Positions 27,950 through 37,249 of a DNA stretch of 58,559 nt are shown here, piece after piece. Position 1 is the stretch's first letter. Each line of letters starts with the position of its first letter. The notes below the pieces were generated by a model. The model saw only the letters and a list, made by a program, of their open reading frames with translations, did no database searches and was not told the origin of the DNA. The stretch comes from Desulfuromonadales bacterium. GTDB lineage: Bacteria > Desulfobacterota > Desulfuromonadia > Desulfuromonadales > Geopsychrobacteraceae. The stretch lies in the NCBI GenBank assembly GCA_019429255.1, contig JAHYIY010000016.1, positions 1 through 58,559 of the forward strand, written 5' to 3'. The position numbers and the translations under genes were made by a program.

Positions 27950-28300
27950 TTATCCCCCTGCTTTTTTTACCTTCCAGCCCCGTTGTTGCAACAGCTCGAG
28001 CAGCAGGTCGCGCTGATCGCCCTGGATTTCTATCAAGCCATCCTTGACGGTACCACCGGTGCCGCAGCGTTGTTTCAACTCTTTGGCCAGTTCCTTGAGT
28101 TGTTGAGATTCCAGATCCAGGCCGCTGATCAGGGTGACGCCCTTGCCCTTACGCCCTTTGGTTTCACGCTGGATGCGGACGACACCATCACCTTTGATAT
28201 TTATGGCTGTTTTGCGGCAACGACAATTTTTAAGCGGCTGGGCACAAGTGAGACAAAGCCTGCCGAGCTGATCGGAATAAACCGGTCTGCTGTTGTTCAT
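27950..28300 (-). CDS. SUI1/YciH family translation factor-like protein
   Basis: The ATG at 28300 gives 116 residues; a longer reading to 28351 adds an implausible N-terminus. The N-terminal part has a zinc-type pattern CLTCAQPLKNCRC. The C-terminal part is an eIF1/SUI1 domain with RETKGRKGKGVTLISGL and GTGGTVKDGLIEIQGDQR. E. coli YciH, in this family, affects start-codon fidelity in vitro; its cellular role is uncertain. It follows a small Cys/His-rich gene after 16 bases. Confidence 0.88.
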   Translation of the reverse strand: MNNSRPVYSDQLGRLCLTCAQPLKNCRCRKTAINIKGDGVVRIQRETKGRKGKGVTLISGLDLESQQLKELAKELKQRCGTGGTVKDGLIEIQGDQRDLLLELLQQRGWKVKKAGG

Positions 28301-28316
28301 GGCAATGAAAACCTCA

Positions 28317-28517
28317 TCATGACAGATGGCGCTTGAACTGACAGTGGGCACAGATCAGCACCAGCTGATAGAGTCCGTTATCCGGATCGCGGGTGGTTGC
28401 TGTGGTCATATGGTGGCGGCAGCAAAGGGTGTAGCATTCGCTGCAGGTGACGCCGTCGTTAGCGGTCGAGGTGCGTTCACAGATATGGCACAGCCAGGGG
28501 GATTGTTCTTCCGACAT
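28317..28517 (-). CDS. Small Cys/His-rich putative zinc-binding protein
   Basis: I do not recognise this 66-residue protein. It holds three Cys-pair knuckles, C10xxC13 in WLCHICERT, CSECY with CCRHH, and CAHC near the C-terminus, giving enough ligands for one or two zinc ions in a RING- or treble-clef-like arrangement. There is no signal peptide or membrane segment. It lies 25 bases after the flavodiiron gene and 16 bases before the YciH-like gene in the same direction, so the three may be co-transcribed. It is likely real because of the clean Cys spacing. Confidence 0.65.
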   Translation of the reverse strand: MSEEQSPWLCHICERTSTANDGVTCSECYTLCCRHHMTTATTRDPDNGLYQLVLICAHCQFKRHLS

Positions 28518-28542
28518 GTTAGGTTCTTTGCACTAAAAGTAA

Positions 28543-29766
28543 CTATTCTCCACAGAATTCCTTGACCTTGTCGGCCAGCAGACGGCTCTGTTTGAGTGCC
28601 AGATCCAGCTCGACATCGGTCGGTGCGCCTTTCCATTCAATCGGCTCGATGAATTCCCACTTGAGTTTTTCAGTCAGATGATCCAGTTCGCGCTGGGCAC
28701 CGCCGGACCAACCGGCCGAGCCGAAACGCAATACCTTTTTGTTCCAGATTTTTTTGCGCCGGAACATATCCAGCACCCAGGCCATGGGCGGGAACATCTC
28801 ATATTCGTAGGTCGGCATGCCGAGGATGATGCCGGAGGAGCGCCAGGCCGATGCCAGGATCAGACCGACATGATCGTCCGGCACGCGATGGACATGCACC
28901 GGCAGTCCGGCACTGCGCACCCCCTGGACGATGTTGTTGACCAGTTTTTCGGTGTTGCCGTACATGCTCGACCAGATGACTGTCACTTCAGCTTCGGCAG
29001 GACCATTCAGGTAGCCGGCAAAACGGGTATAGGAATCAATGATCGCCTGCGGATTTTCGCGCCAGATAATGCCGTGGGATGGGGCAATCACCTTGATGTC
29101 AAGGGCATTCAAGCGCTGGATTCCCTTGCTGACAAAGGTTGAAAAGCTGGAGACGATATTGGCGTAGTAGCGTAACGCTTCGTTGATGAAGAAGTCGTGT
29201 TGTGAGGTAGAAAGCTGGTCATCGAAATAGACATTATTCAGCGTGCCGTAGGAGCCGAAGGCGTCGCAGGCAAAGAGGGTACCGCTGCTGCTTTCATAGG
29301 TCATCATGGTTTCCGGCCAGTGGATATTGGGGGTTTCGTAGAAGGTCAGCACCTTCCCCCGGCCGAGATCAAGGGTGTCGCCATCCTTGATCACTTCGAC
29401 ATTGTCCTCGATACCACAAAAATCCTTGAGCAGTTGTTTGGCCTTGCCGGTCAAAAAGATTTTCATGTTGGGGTTGCGGGCGTGAAAAACCGGTAACCAG
29501 CTGGTATGGTCAGGTTCCATGTGATTGAGAATCAGATAGTCGATATCCCTGGCGTTGATGCCGATGGAGGCCATTTCCGCATCAAAATCAGCCGGCTTGT
29601 CACCGACATCTTCCAGCAGATCGATCAGGGCGGTTTTTTCTCCCTGGACAATATATGAATTAATGGAGATGCCGTTGGGCATCGGCCACATCCCTTCAAA
29701 CAGCTTGTAGCTTTCGAGGTTGACCGGCAGACAGTAAATTCCTTCGGTAATTTTGACAGCTTTCAT
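28543..29766 (-). CDS. FprA-type flavodiiron protein (O2/NO reductase)
   Basis: Flavodiiron proteins reduce oxygen to water, or NO to N2O, in the cytoplasm of anaerobes. The 407-residue protein has an N-terminal beta-lactamase-like domain with the diiron ligands H82, E84, D86 (in NHMEPDH), H149, D168 and H231. A flavodoxin-like FMN domain starts near residue 256 (VIWSSMYGNTEKL). No rubredoxin domain is fused, so electrons must come from a separate donor. A start-proximal AAGGTGAG precedes the ATG. A minus-strand terminator just upstream suggests attenuation. Confidence 0.95.
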   Translation of the reverse strand: MKAVKITEGIYCLPVNLESYKLFEGMWPMPNGISINSYIVQGEKTALIDLLEDVGDKPADFDAEMASIGINARDIDYLILNHMEPDHTSWLPVFHARNPNMKIFLTGKAKQLLKDFCGIEDNVEVIKDGDTLDLGRGKVLTFYETPNIHWPETMMTYESSSGTLFACDAFGSYGTLNNVYFDDQLSTSQHDFFINEALRYYANIVSSFSTFVSKGIQRLNALDIKVIAPSHGIIWRENPQAIIDSYTRFAGYLNGPAEAEVTVIWSSMYGNTEKLVNNIVQGVRSAGLPVHVHRVPDDHVGLILASAWRSSGIILGMPTYEYEMFPPMAWVLDMFRRKKIWNKKVLRFGSAGWSGGAQRELDHLTEKLKWEFIEPIEWKGAPTDVELDLALKQSRLLADKVKEFCGE

Positions 29767-29803
29767 TTCTCACCTTTGCGGCTATGGATTGGTTAGGTTG
29801 ATT

Positions 29804-29844
29804 AAAAAAAAAGAGCGCGGAACCTCATCACCCACCGTGCGCTC
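29804..29844 (-). terminator. Intrinsic terminator-like hairpin in the leader of the flavodiiron gene
   Basis: Read on the minus strand, GAGCGC...GCGCTC arms with further pairing inside (29813-29844) are followed directly by nine T residues (29804-29812). It ends 38 bases before the flavodiiron start codon. No promoter is evident between it and the gene. Confidence 0.6.
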
Positions 29845-30414
29845 CGCTCACCTATGGACACAGAGAAGCCAGCGAGCGCCTGAATTTTTCAGTGGCTCAA
29901 TGGCGCTGTTTTATCAGCTCGAATCAGTCCCTTGAGTGCAGGAAAAACGGCGGTTTGTTCTGTTTATATTTACCCAAAATGGTCACCCATTGCAAGTTTT
30001 TCAGGGTGGTATTCGGCGTCTTTCGGGGCACGGGGGCGTTCGGTTCTATGGGGAATCGATGGTTTTTTCTAATAAACCAGGGTATCTGTTGAGCACCGGG
30101 TCGGGGGTCCGCTGGCAACGATGGAACCGAATAGCACCGCATGCCGAGCGCCGCCGGCTTGTCATCGAGAAAACTTTAAGCTGATCAGAAGTTACAAACC
30201 AGGAAGGCGGTTGTTGAAGTGATAATTTTTTTGCTTCAGATGTCATTTTATAGTTTATTAAATTTTTATTATCTAGTATAAGAACAATAGCTTCTTATTT
30301 TTCTAAACTAATGAGAGCTTTTTGCGTGGCAACTGCGCGCCAAGGTTTATCTGACCACCTCCTGTTTATGGGGGAGGGGGGCCTGGAAAAACAGCTTATT
30401 GCGGGAGTAAAGAC
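29845..30414. other. Long divergent intergenic region without a credible gene
   Basis: This stretch separates the minus-strand flavodiiron gene from the plus-strand chemoreceptor. Short frames on both strands (for example 29936-30184) have no recognisable motifs. It has inverted-repeat sequence around TTCGGTTC (30038-30055 against 30119-30133), a copy of a dispersed 20-bp repeat (30081-30100), and an AT-rich part (30220-30310) likely to hold the chemoreceptor promoter. A CCTCC/GGAGG hairpin lies at about 30357-30378. Confidence 0.5.
30081..30100 (+). repeat. 20-bp dispersed repeat, copy 2
   Basis: This copy differs from the one at 12166-12185 by a single base (G for C at position 11). The sequence that follows (TCGGGGGTCC) is different from copy 1, so only the 20-base core is shared. 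Confidence 0.45.
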
Positions 30415-32313
30415 ATGGCGACAATGAAACAGGGCTTGAGGATTCGCACCAAGCTGATGATGATGGTTCTGTTACTGGTATTTATCTCTATCTTTATCGG
30501 TGGTGTTGCCTTTTACGGTGTTCAGCAGACCCTTGTGCAGTTCAGCAATCAGATTACCGATGAGATCTCTTTGATCCATTCCGCTGACACCACGACGGCC
30601 AAAGCCAGACGCTATGAAAAGGAATTTTTTCTGTTTTCCAGTATTCCTAAAAGCGCAGAGGTGGAAACCCGGCAGGTCTCATATCTCAAGCAGATGTACG
30701 CCACCTACGATGAGTTGACATCGATCTTCAAAAAATTGGGCAACAGCGGTCTGGATATGGTCGTTGATCAAGAGAGTCTGGCCGGTCGGGCAACGGCATA
30801 TGAGCTTATCGCGGCACTAAAGAATGACCTTGCCATCGTGCGAGTGACTGCCGAGCCGCTGGCAGCGCAGTTGCTGGCAGGAAAACCTTTCTATGATGCT
30901 GCTGAGGAATATACCCCTTACCGGGATGCAATACGCAACCTTGAAAGCAGAATCAAAGATACGATCAGCTTGCTGGAAGGGATGCTTACCGAACAGAAGG
31001 TTGCCTCCGCAGCATATCAACAAACCTTATTCCATACGCTCCTGCTTCTTGGCGGCGGCATGATTTTGGTTGGTATTTTCTTTGGATTGTTCATGTCCAA
31101 TGGAATCACCAGGCCGTTGCGACATCTGATGCAGGGGATTACCGCTATCGGTAAGGGTGAGATCGTTGAGGTTGAAATTACCACCAACGATGAATTGGCT
31201 GAAATTGCCCAGGTCTTCAATGAAACGACTAACCGGATCAGAGGCTATATCAAAACCGATGAACAGCGACTGGCGACCGAAGCCAACGTCATCAACTTTC
31301 TGGAAGTCGTCAGTGAAGCGGCCGATGGCGATTTTACCCTGCGCGCACCGGTTACCGAAGACGCTTTCGGCTCGATTGCCGACGCCTACAATGTCATGGT
31401 TGAGAGCCTGGCGGAATTATTGACAGAGACAACCGGCAAGGCTTCTGAAGTGGGTGATGAGTCGCGCCATCTGCTGGACATTTTCAACAAGATGAAAGAG
31501 GGGAGTAGCAATCAGTTGCATTATGTAGCAGAAGCTATTGAATCCGCTGACGAAACAATCAGCTCGGCAAACCAGATTGCTGAAAAAACCGATCTGGCTC
31601 GGCAATCAGCCAACCAGGTCGAGTCGGCGACCAGTCTTGGTAACGAGCGGGTCAATCTGAATATCGAAGGGATGCAGCTGATCCGGGTGACGGTCCAGGT
31701 CATCAATAAAAAGATGAAATCTCTTGCTGAGCGACTGCAGGAAATCGGCACGATTTCGCAGTTGATCTCTGATGTCGCGACCCGCACCACCATCCTTGCC
31801 ATGAATGCATCGATTGAGGCTTCACGTGCCGGCGAGCAGGGGCGCGGGTTTCTGGTGATTTCCGATGAAATCAAGCGCCTGGCTGACGAAGCGTCCGGCG
31901 CAACACGTCAGATTGGCGGTATCATCAAGGCCATCCAGTCCGAGGCCAACGATGTGACGGCAGCGCTGGAAGATGAAACCAGCACCGTTGAGGATCAGGC
32001 TCGGCTGATGATGGAAACGGGTGAGGCCCTTGCTGCTATTAAAAAAGCTACAGACCAGTCAAAGCAGATCGTTACCCAGATTACCAGTCTCTCTCAAGAG
32101 CAGTTGGCGGTTTCCGAGAAGATGGTTAACTCCATTCGCAAGATGGCAGATATCACCGACGGCAATACCGGTCTGATCAATGAATCTGCCTTGATCACTG
32201 AAGGGCTCAGTGGTGTCTCGAAAGGATTGCTGACATCCTTAACCCGCTTCCGCCTGGGAACCCAAGCCGACAATGATACTCCCGTGCTGCAACTGAAAGC
32301 TTCGAACGACTGA
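30415..32313 (+). CDS. Methyl-accepting chemotaxis protein, PilJ-like
   Basis: The 632-residue receptor has two transmembrane helices (about residues 15-36 and 203-226) bounding a periplasmic helical sensor domain. A HAMP domain follows (NGITRPLRHLMQGITAIGKG), then a second HAMP-like segment (EAADGDFTLRAPVTEDAFG), as in PilJ receptors. The signalling hairpin has the conserved tip ILAMNASIEASRAGEQGRGF. There is no C-terminal CheR-binding pentapeptide. A GGGAG site precedes the ATG. It converges on a hybrid CheA operon, its likely partner. Confidence 0.92.
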   Translation: MATMKQGLRIRTKLMMMVLLLVFISIFIGGVAFYGVQQTLVQFSNQITDEISLIHSADTTTAKARRYEKEFFLFSSIPKSAEVETRQVSYLKQMYATYDELTSIFKKLGNSGLDMVVDQESLAGRATAYELIAALKNDLAIVRVTAEPLAAQLLAGKPFYDAAEEYTPYRDAIRNLESRIKDTISLLEGMLTEQKVASAAYQQTLFHTLLLLGGGMILVGIFFGLFMSNGITRPLRHLMQGITAIGKGEIVEVEITTNDELAEIAQVFNETTNRIRGYIKTDEQRLATEANVINFLEVVSEAADGDFTLRAPVTEDAFGSIADAYNVMVESLAELLTETTGKASEVGDESRHLLDIFNKMKEGSSNQLHYVAEAIESADETISSANQIAEKTDLARQSANQVESATSLGNERVNLNIEGMQLIRVTVQVINKKMKSLAERLQEIGTISQLISDVATRTTILAMNASIEASRAGEQGRGFLVISDEIKRLADEASGATRQIGGIIKAIQSEANDVTAALEDETSTVEDQARLMMETGEALAAIKKATDQSKQIVTQITSLSQEQLAVSEKMVNSIRKMADITDGNTGLINESALITEGLSGVSKGLLTSLTRFRLGTQADNDTPVLQLKASND

Positions 32314-32334
32314 TCAGTTGCAGCAGGACAGCAG

Positions 32335-32382
32335 ACCAGGAAGGCCGCAACACCCAGCGCAGGGTGTTGCGGCCTTCCTGGT
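32335..32382. terminator. Perfect 21-bp hairpin between convergent MCP and cheA genes
   Basis: Arms 32335-32355 and 32362-32382 pair perfectly around a 6-base loop. There is no long T-run on either side. Its position between the two convergent stops suggests a bidirectional terminator. Confidence 0.75.
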
Positions 32383-32434
32383 TACAGCAGGTCAAACCAG
32401 CGAGCCGGTAAGATTGGGACCGATCCACTGAATA

Positions 32435-34705
32435 CTAAAGCTTTTTGTGTTTCCTGATAACGTCCAGCAGATCTTCCTCGTCAAAGGGTTTTACCAGATA
32501 GTCGGTAGCCCCCAGTTGAATGGCCTCTTTGCGATGCTGCTCGCCGGCTCGCGAGGTGAGGACCGCTACAGGTATGTTCAGCCCCCGGCGGCGTATTTCC
32601 CGCAACAAATCATAGCCGTGCATGAGCGGCATTTCCAGATCGGTGATGATGGAAAAAATATCTTCCGTGTCCAGCTTGTCGAGAGCGTCCTCACCGTTGA
32701 CTGCGGTCAACACCTGATAGCCATGGTTATTCAGGATCATCGATGCATATTTACGCACGCTCAGCGAGTCATCAACAATTAACACCTTCGGCACCACCGG
32801 AGTCGAGATGGTGGGGGCCAGGGATACGCCCGCGATGCGCAGGTCCGGATGTCTCATCCGCGCCGGGTTGACGACCAGCCGCATGCTTCCGTCACCAGCC
32901 AGACTGGTTCCCGAGAAATAGACCAGTTCTTCGAGAAAAGACCCGAAGGGCTTGATCACGGTATCTTCCTGGCCATGGATAGCGTCAACCAGAAGCATGA
33001 CCGGTGCCCCTTCGGATTGTGTCACTATGCCTAAGCCGGGTGGTGCTGCGGTATCCAGTTGCAGCTGCAACAGATTGGCCAGATCGATGCGTTGGCAGCG
33101 GTCGTGTGAGTCATCTTTCCCGGTCGGCCCGGCAAGATCGACAATTTCGTCGACCAGTGCCGTTGGTATCACCATGGTCTGCTGGCCACAATCAAAGCGA
33201 ACGACATTGACGATAACCAGCGACAAGGGCAGGCGCATCTGAAACCGTGTCCCTTTGCCGGCTTCGGTCCAGACATCAATGGTGCCATTGAGCCCTGCGA
33301 GTCGATCCATCACCACATTCATGCCGACACCGCGTCCCGATACCTTGTCTGTCACTGTCGCCGTACTGAAGCCGGGGCGGAAAATAAGCTGGACCAGTTG
33401 CTGATCAGAGAGCTTGTCGCCGGCCGAAATGATCCCCTTGTCAATGGCTCGGGCGCGAATCCCCGCAATGTTGATGCCGCGTCCATCATCTTCAACAGAA
33501 ATGTCTACCGTGTTACCGCGGCGTTCGGCCTTCATCCAGATCTGTGCCCGCTCCGGTTTCCCCTGGGCCAGGCGTTCCTTTACGGGCTCAATGCCGTGAG
33601 CAAAGGAATTTCGCACGATATGCAATACGGGGTCGAACAGGCGATCAAAAATCACCCGGTCGATCGGCGTCTCACCACCGGAGATGAACAGGTCGACCGG
33701 TTTTCCTACCTCTTCAGCGAGATCCCGGATCGTGCGATTGAAGCGCTGAAACAGCTCGCTTACAGCGATGGTGCGGGCAGCGGAGATCCTCTCCTTCATG
33801 TCTTCGTTGTTGCGGTGAAGGGATCCCACATCACGCGAAAAAACAGCAAAGAATGCGGTCATTTCACGTAATGCTTCTTCCATATCATTGGTGATCTCGC
33901 GCATTTTTCGGGAAAAGAGGTTAAGATCATCATAGCGGTCAAACTCGAGTTCGGTGAAGCCGGCGGCGGCAACAGTGTTTCCGGAGGTTGGCATGGTATA
34001 GTCATAGCGTTCGGAAAATTCAGTCACCTCCTTGATCAAGCGCTGTCCGGCGAGGCTGATTTCGTTATGCAACGCCTCCAGAACCGGAACGCGGTTCATC
34101 AGGTGATTCTTGGTAACGGTAAACTCACCGACCAGGTCAACCAGGGCATCAATCTTGTCCATGCCGACACGGACCACACCGTCTTTTTCACCCCGCCGTG
34201 GCCACTCGCGGCGCTCAATACCCCAATAACTTTCACCCTCCGCTCTCCTGTCAGCTGCCGGGATCGGCTCTTCCAGTTTGCTGTGGTGGTCAGGGCCGGT
34301 AGTGGGCGCTGGTGGTTCGGCGATGTCTGCTGCTGCCAACCGTGACAGGGTTGTTGATACCAGATCGGGGGGGAGATCAAGCTTGTCTTTGCGCCGATTG
34401 ATGATCTCTTGCATACTATCCAGTGCGAACAGCATGGCGTCGATATGCGGGCGGTTGAGTTCCAGGTTGCCGTCCCGCACTTTTTCCAGCAGATCTTCCA
34501 TGCAGTGGGCAATGCTGCCGACGTCCGTAACCTTGACCAGATTGGCAGACCCTTTGAGGCTGTGAGCCGCACGGAACATCTGATCAATCCAGGTCGACAC
34601 GACTGCCGGATCATTTTCCAGGGCCAGCAAGCCGGACTCCAGGATGCCGAGGTGATCTTGTGCTTCCTCAAGAAAAAAACCGAAGACCTGGTCAATCACA
34701 CTCAT
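32435..34705 (-). CDS. Hybrid CheA-type histidine kinase with C-terminal receiver
   Basis: The 756-residue kinase has an Hpt (P1) domain with phospho-acceptor His48 in RAAHSLKGSA, a dimerisation region near residue 180-230, an ATPase domain with HIVRNSFAHGIEP and VSGRGVGMNVV, a CheW-like P5 domain and a C-terminal receiver (LIVDDSLSVRKYA, ITDLEMPLMHG, VKPF). This ChpA/PilL-like layout usually controls type IV pili or other non-flagellar outputs. The ATG overlaps the stop of the Hpt-CheW gene by 4 bases. It is the last gene of the operon. Confidence 0.93.
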   Translation of the reverse strand: MSVIDQVFGFFLEEAQDHLGILESGLLALENDPAVVSTWIDQMFRAAHSLKGSANLVKVTDVGSIAHCMEDLLEKVRDGNLELNRPHIDAMLFALDSMQEIINRRKDKLDLPPDLVSTTLSRLAAADIAEPPAPTTGPDHHSKLEEPIPAADRRAEGESYWGIERREWPRRGEKDGVVRVGMDKIDALVDLVGEFTVTKNHLMNRVPVLEALHNEISLAGQRLIKEVTEFSERYDYTMPTSGNTVAAAGFTELEFDRYDDLNLFSRKMREITNDMEEALREMTAFFAVFSRDVGSLHRNNEDMKERISAARTIAVSELFQRFNRTIRDLAEEVGKPVDLFISGGETPIDRVIFDRLFDPVLHIVRNSFAHGIEPVKERLAQGKPERAQIWMKAERRGNTVDISVEDDGRGINIAGIRARAIDKGIISAGDKLSDQQLVQLIFRPGFSTATVTDKVSGRGVGMNVVMDRLAGLNGTIDVWTEAGKGTRFQMRLPLSLVIVNVVRFDCGQQTMVIPTALVDEIVDLAGPTGKDDSHDRCQRIDLANLLQLQLDTAAPPGLGIVTQSEGAPVMLLVDAIHGQEDTVIKPFGSFLEELVYFSGTSLAGDGSMRLVVNPARMRHPDLRIAGVSLAPTISTPVVPKVLIVDDSLSVRKYASMILNNHGYQVLTAVNGEDALDKLDTEDIFSIITDLEMPLMHGYDLLREIRRRGLNIPVAVLTSRAGEQHRKEAIQLGATDYLVKPFDEEDLLDVIRKHKKL

Positions 34706-35919
34706 GCACTTAGCCTTTTTAGACGATGTTGATCAACAAATGTTGCCAGATCGATTTCTTCGCCGATGCGTTCTTCCGACAGATAGGGGATCCCTTGCGC
34801 AAGAAAAGCAATTTTTTCATCACGGTTCCGCGCCACAACCAGACGCCGGGTCATGCCAACAGTTTCTTTGCCCGGGTGAAAGACGGACATATCGATGACC
34901 GGCATGACCTGCCCGCGCAGGTTGACCAGCCCCTTGACGTGAGCAGGAGCCAGGGGCAGGGGAAGTAACGGGCCGATGTTGGAAATTTCAACCATATAAC
35001 CAATGGGCAAGTGATATTTTCGTCCACACAACTCAAACGCGCAGCAGCTGTAATTCCGTCGTGGACCATCATCCGGCTCAGTTAAATTCAGTGCTTCCGG
35101 CAGTCCTGTAACCGGTGCGGACTCCGGCATGAAATCATCACCGTGGTCAAGGTCATCCTGGTACTTGGCTGCGGGCTGCGGCACCAGCTCCTGGTGTTGC
35201 TGAAGGGCAAGGAAACCCGGATCCTTGAAGGGTCCGGTAGTTTCAGTTGCATGGACAGGCTCCGCCGTCGGCAGCGGCTCGCTTAAGACAGCAAGATCAG
35301 GATCTTCGGCAAAAGGATCAGTGGCAATTGCATGGATTGAAGGTTGAACCCCCGGTCGATTGTCAGGGCGGCTATCCAGGCTTGCATTGCAGGGGAAGCC
35401 AAGGGGGAACATTGCGTCCTCAGCAAAGGGATCGTCGTGCGGGTCCTGTGCCGCCGCCCGTGCCTGCAATGCAACAAGGTCCGGATGATTTTCTGAATAG
35501 TTGTGCCGCCTTGCTTCCTGATGAGGGCGAGCAGTAACCGGTGCCATCTGATCCAGCAGGGTCAGGGCCGCGTCGACAAGTTGTTGCGGTTCCGGCCCGG
35601 ACTTTTTTGCCGCAGCAACAATATCGGCAAGCAGCTTTATCACCTGCTGCAGAATCTCGTGTTCGGAGCGGGTTACTTCCGAAATCAGCAGATAATGCTT
35701 TTCCAGAATACTTTCAATATGTTGCGCTATCCGGTTAATTCCTTTGAATTGTACAAGTTGAGCCGTTCCCTTGATGGTATGAGCAGCCCGATACGCAGCT
35801 TTTAATTCTTCTCTGGTCTGCGACGACTGTGCACAGCGGAAGAAATAATCGCTCAGAATGCCGAGGTTGACCTCGGCCTCTTGTAAAAATATCGGAATTA
35901 ATCGTGGGTTCACTTCCAT
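34702..35919 (-). CDS. Hpt-CheW fusion adaptor protein
   Basis: The 405-residue protein begins with an Hpt domain (phospho-acceptor His47 in AAYRAAHTIKGTAQ). A low-complexity acidic linker of about 150 residues with repeated DPFAED-type segments follows. The C-terminus (about 285-400) is a CheW-like domain (PLAPAHVKGLVNLRGQVMPV). It has no kinase core. It may couple the receptor to the hybrid CheA while acting as an extra phosphate carrier. The arrangement is uncommon compared with a plain CheW. The ATG has an AAAGGCAG site and lies 11 bases after the REC-PATAN gene. Confidence 0.85.
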   Translation of the reverse strand: MEVNPRLIPIFLQEAEVNLGILSDYFFRCAQSSQTREELKAAYRAAHTIKGTAQLVQFKGINRIAQHIESILEKHYLLISEVTRSEHEILQQVIKLLADIVAAAKKSGPEPQQLVDAALTLLDQMAPVTARPHQEARRHNYSENHPDLVALQARAAAQDPHDDPFAEDAMFPLGFPCNASLDSRPDNRPGVQPSIHAIATDPFAEDPDLAVLSEPLPTAEPVHATETTGPFKDPGFLALQQHQELVPQPAAKYQDDLDHGDDFMPESAPVTGLPEALNLTEPDDGPRRNYSCCAFELCGRKYHLPIGYMVEISNIGPLLPLPLAPAHVKGLVNLRGQVMPVIDMSVFHPGKETVGMTRRLVVARNRDEKIAFLAQGIPYLSEERIGEEIDLATFVDQHRLKRLSA

Positions 35920-35930
35920 GTGTCTGCCTT

Positions 35931-37223
35931 TCAGGCGTCCTTGATCCTGAGTAGTCCGACCCGGCGTAAAGCGTAGCAGATCCTTTTGGTTTCAAGGCGG
36001 TCGAGGTGACTCTCAGCGATGATGTCCCCGAGGGTCTTTTTGCCGTCGATCAGGGCAAAAATTTCAAGCTCCTGGCGTTTCAGATGGATCGTGTCAAAGG
36101 CATCTTCATTGCTGATCAGGCGCACCAGAACCATGGACTCATCCTGAAATTCTGTAGCGGCTAAACGGCGTTCATCCATGTGCCTGAGGCCTTCCATGAG
36201 AACGTTGATGAGGGGAACACGGCTTTTGATATCACGCAGATGGAACGGCAGGGGATCGTGCTCCAGGTAAAAGTTGCCCTCCTTGGCTTCCAGTATGGCG
36301 CTGACGGCACCCTGGGCGTGGACCTGCAAGGCGTCCATCAATTGATCCTCAGTGATCAATTTCATTTCAACCAGCATTCGGCCGATCGGTATCCGGCGCT
36401 CACGTGCCGCAACAACCACCGCATTGATGCTGGTGTCATCAATCACAAGCACCTTTTGCTTACGCAAAATCTCGGTCAAAAAAGGTTGTTTGCTCCATTT
36501 GTTGTTACAGATGGCAAAAACCAGCTGGCCGTTTTCAATGAAAATTTCTCCGAACATCCCCGGGAAAAAAACGGTCAGCCGTCCCGACAGTCGTGAGTTG
36601 TAGATAAAATTGATGACATCGGCCAGGGGGACCTCGGTGAGATTGCCGGATAAGACCAGGTTTCCGGTTTTGACCAGACCCGACTCGCATAAAATATCGT
36701 TCATTGTGCTGCGAATCATCAGCGGAATATCTTTTTTGAAATACTGTTGAAACAGCCGATCGACAATTTCTGATAAGGCTGCCAGGTCCGTTGTGCCGGC
36801 AGTTGCAGCGGATTGTAACGGCTCAGTTGCCGGGGCGTCAGCAACGACGTTGCCCAATACTTCGGTCAATTTATCGATCAATTCCTCGGGCTCAAAGGGT
36901 TTGGAGAAGTAGTGCAGGACACCATATTTCTGCTCAAAGGTTTTGCCGACAGCTTCCCCCTTGGAGGAAATGAGAATGATCGGAATGTTCCGTAACCTGT
37001 CGTCTTCCTGAATTTTCTGACAAAAAATGCGTCCATCCATCTTGGGCATGATGTAATCAACGAGGATGACAGCCGGATTGATCTGGCGCGCGAGCTCGAG
37101 GCCTGCCTCACCGTCTTCCGCAGTATAAACTTGATAGCCGCTCTGGGAAAGAATCAGCTCTCCCAGCCTGCGTACGGTGGGGGAGTCGTCGATCAACAAT
37201 ACGTTAACTGCGTCATTGCCCAT
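35931..37223 (-). CDS. Response regulator with REC and PATAN (DUF4388) domains
   Basis: The 430-residue protein has an N-terminal receiver (residues 1-125; LLIDDSPTVRRLG, ILVDYIMPKMDG, SKPFEPEEL). A helical linker leads to a C-terminal PATAN/DUF4388 region (LTEVPLADVINFIYNSRLSG, IGRMLVEMKLITEDQLMDAL). REC-PATAN regulators such as PatA and PixG/PilG are best known from cyanobacteria, beside CheW, PilJ and CheA-like proteins, as here. The output is probably protein-protein interaction, not DNA binding. A GGGGAG site precedes the ATG. Confidence 0.88.
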   Translation of the reverse strand: MGNDAVNVLLIDDSPTVRRLGELILSQSGYQVYTAEDGEAGLELARQINPAVILVDYIMPKMDGRIFCQKIQEDDRLRNIPIILISSKGEAVGKTFEQKYGVLHYFSKPFEPEELIDKLTEVLGNVVADAPATEPLQSAATAGTTDLAALSEIVDRLFQQYFKKDIPLMIRSTMNDILCESGLVKTGNLVLSGNLTEVPLADVINFIYNSRLSGRLTVFFPGMFGEIFIENGQLVFAICNNKWSKQPFLTEILRKQKVLVIDDTSINAVVVAARERRIPIGRMLVEMKLITEDQLMDALQVHAQGAVSAILEAKEGNFYLEHDPLPFHLRDIKSRVPLINVLMEGLRHMDERRLAATEFQDESMVLVRLISNEDAFDTIHLKRQELEIFALIDGKKTLGDIIAESHLDRLETKRICYALRRVGLLRIKDA

Positions 37224-37249
37224 GATAAAAAACTCCCCTTGCAGTTTTG

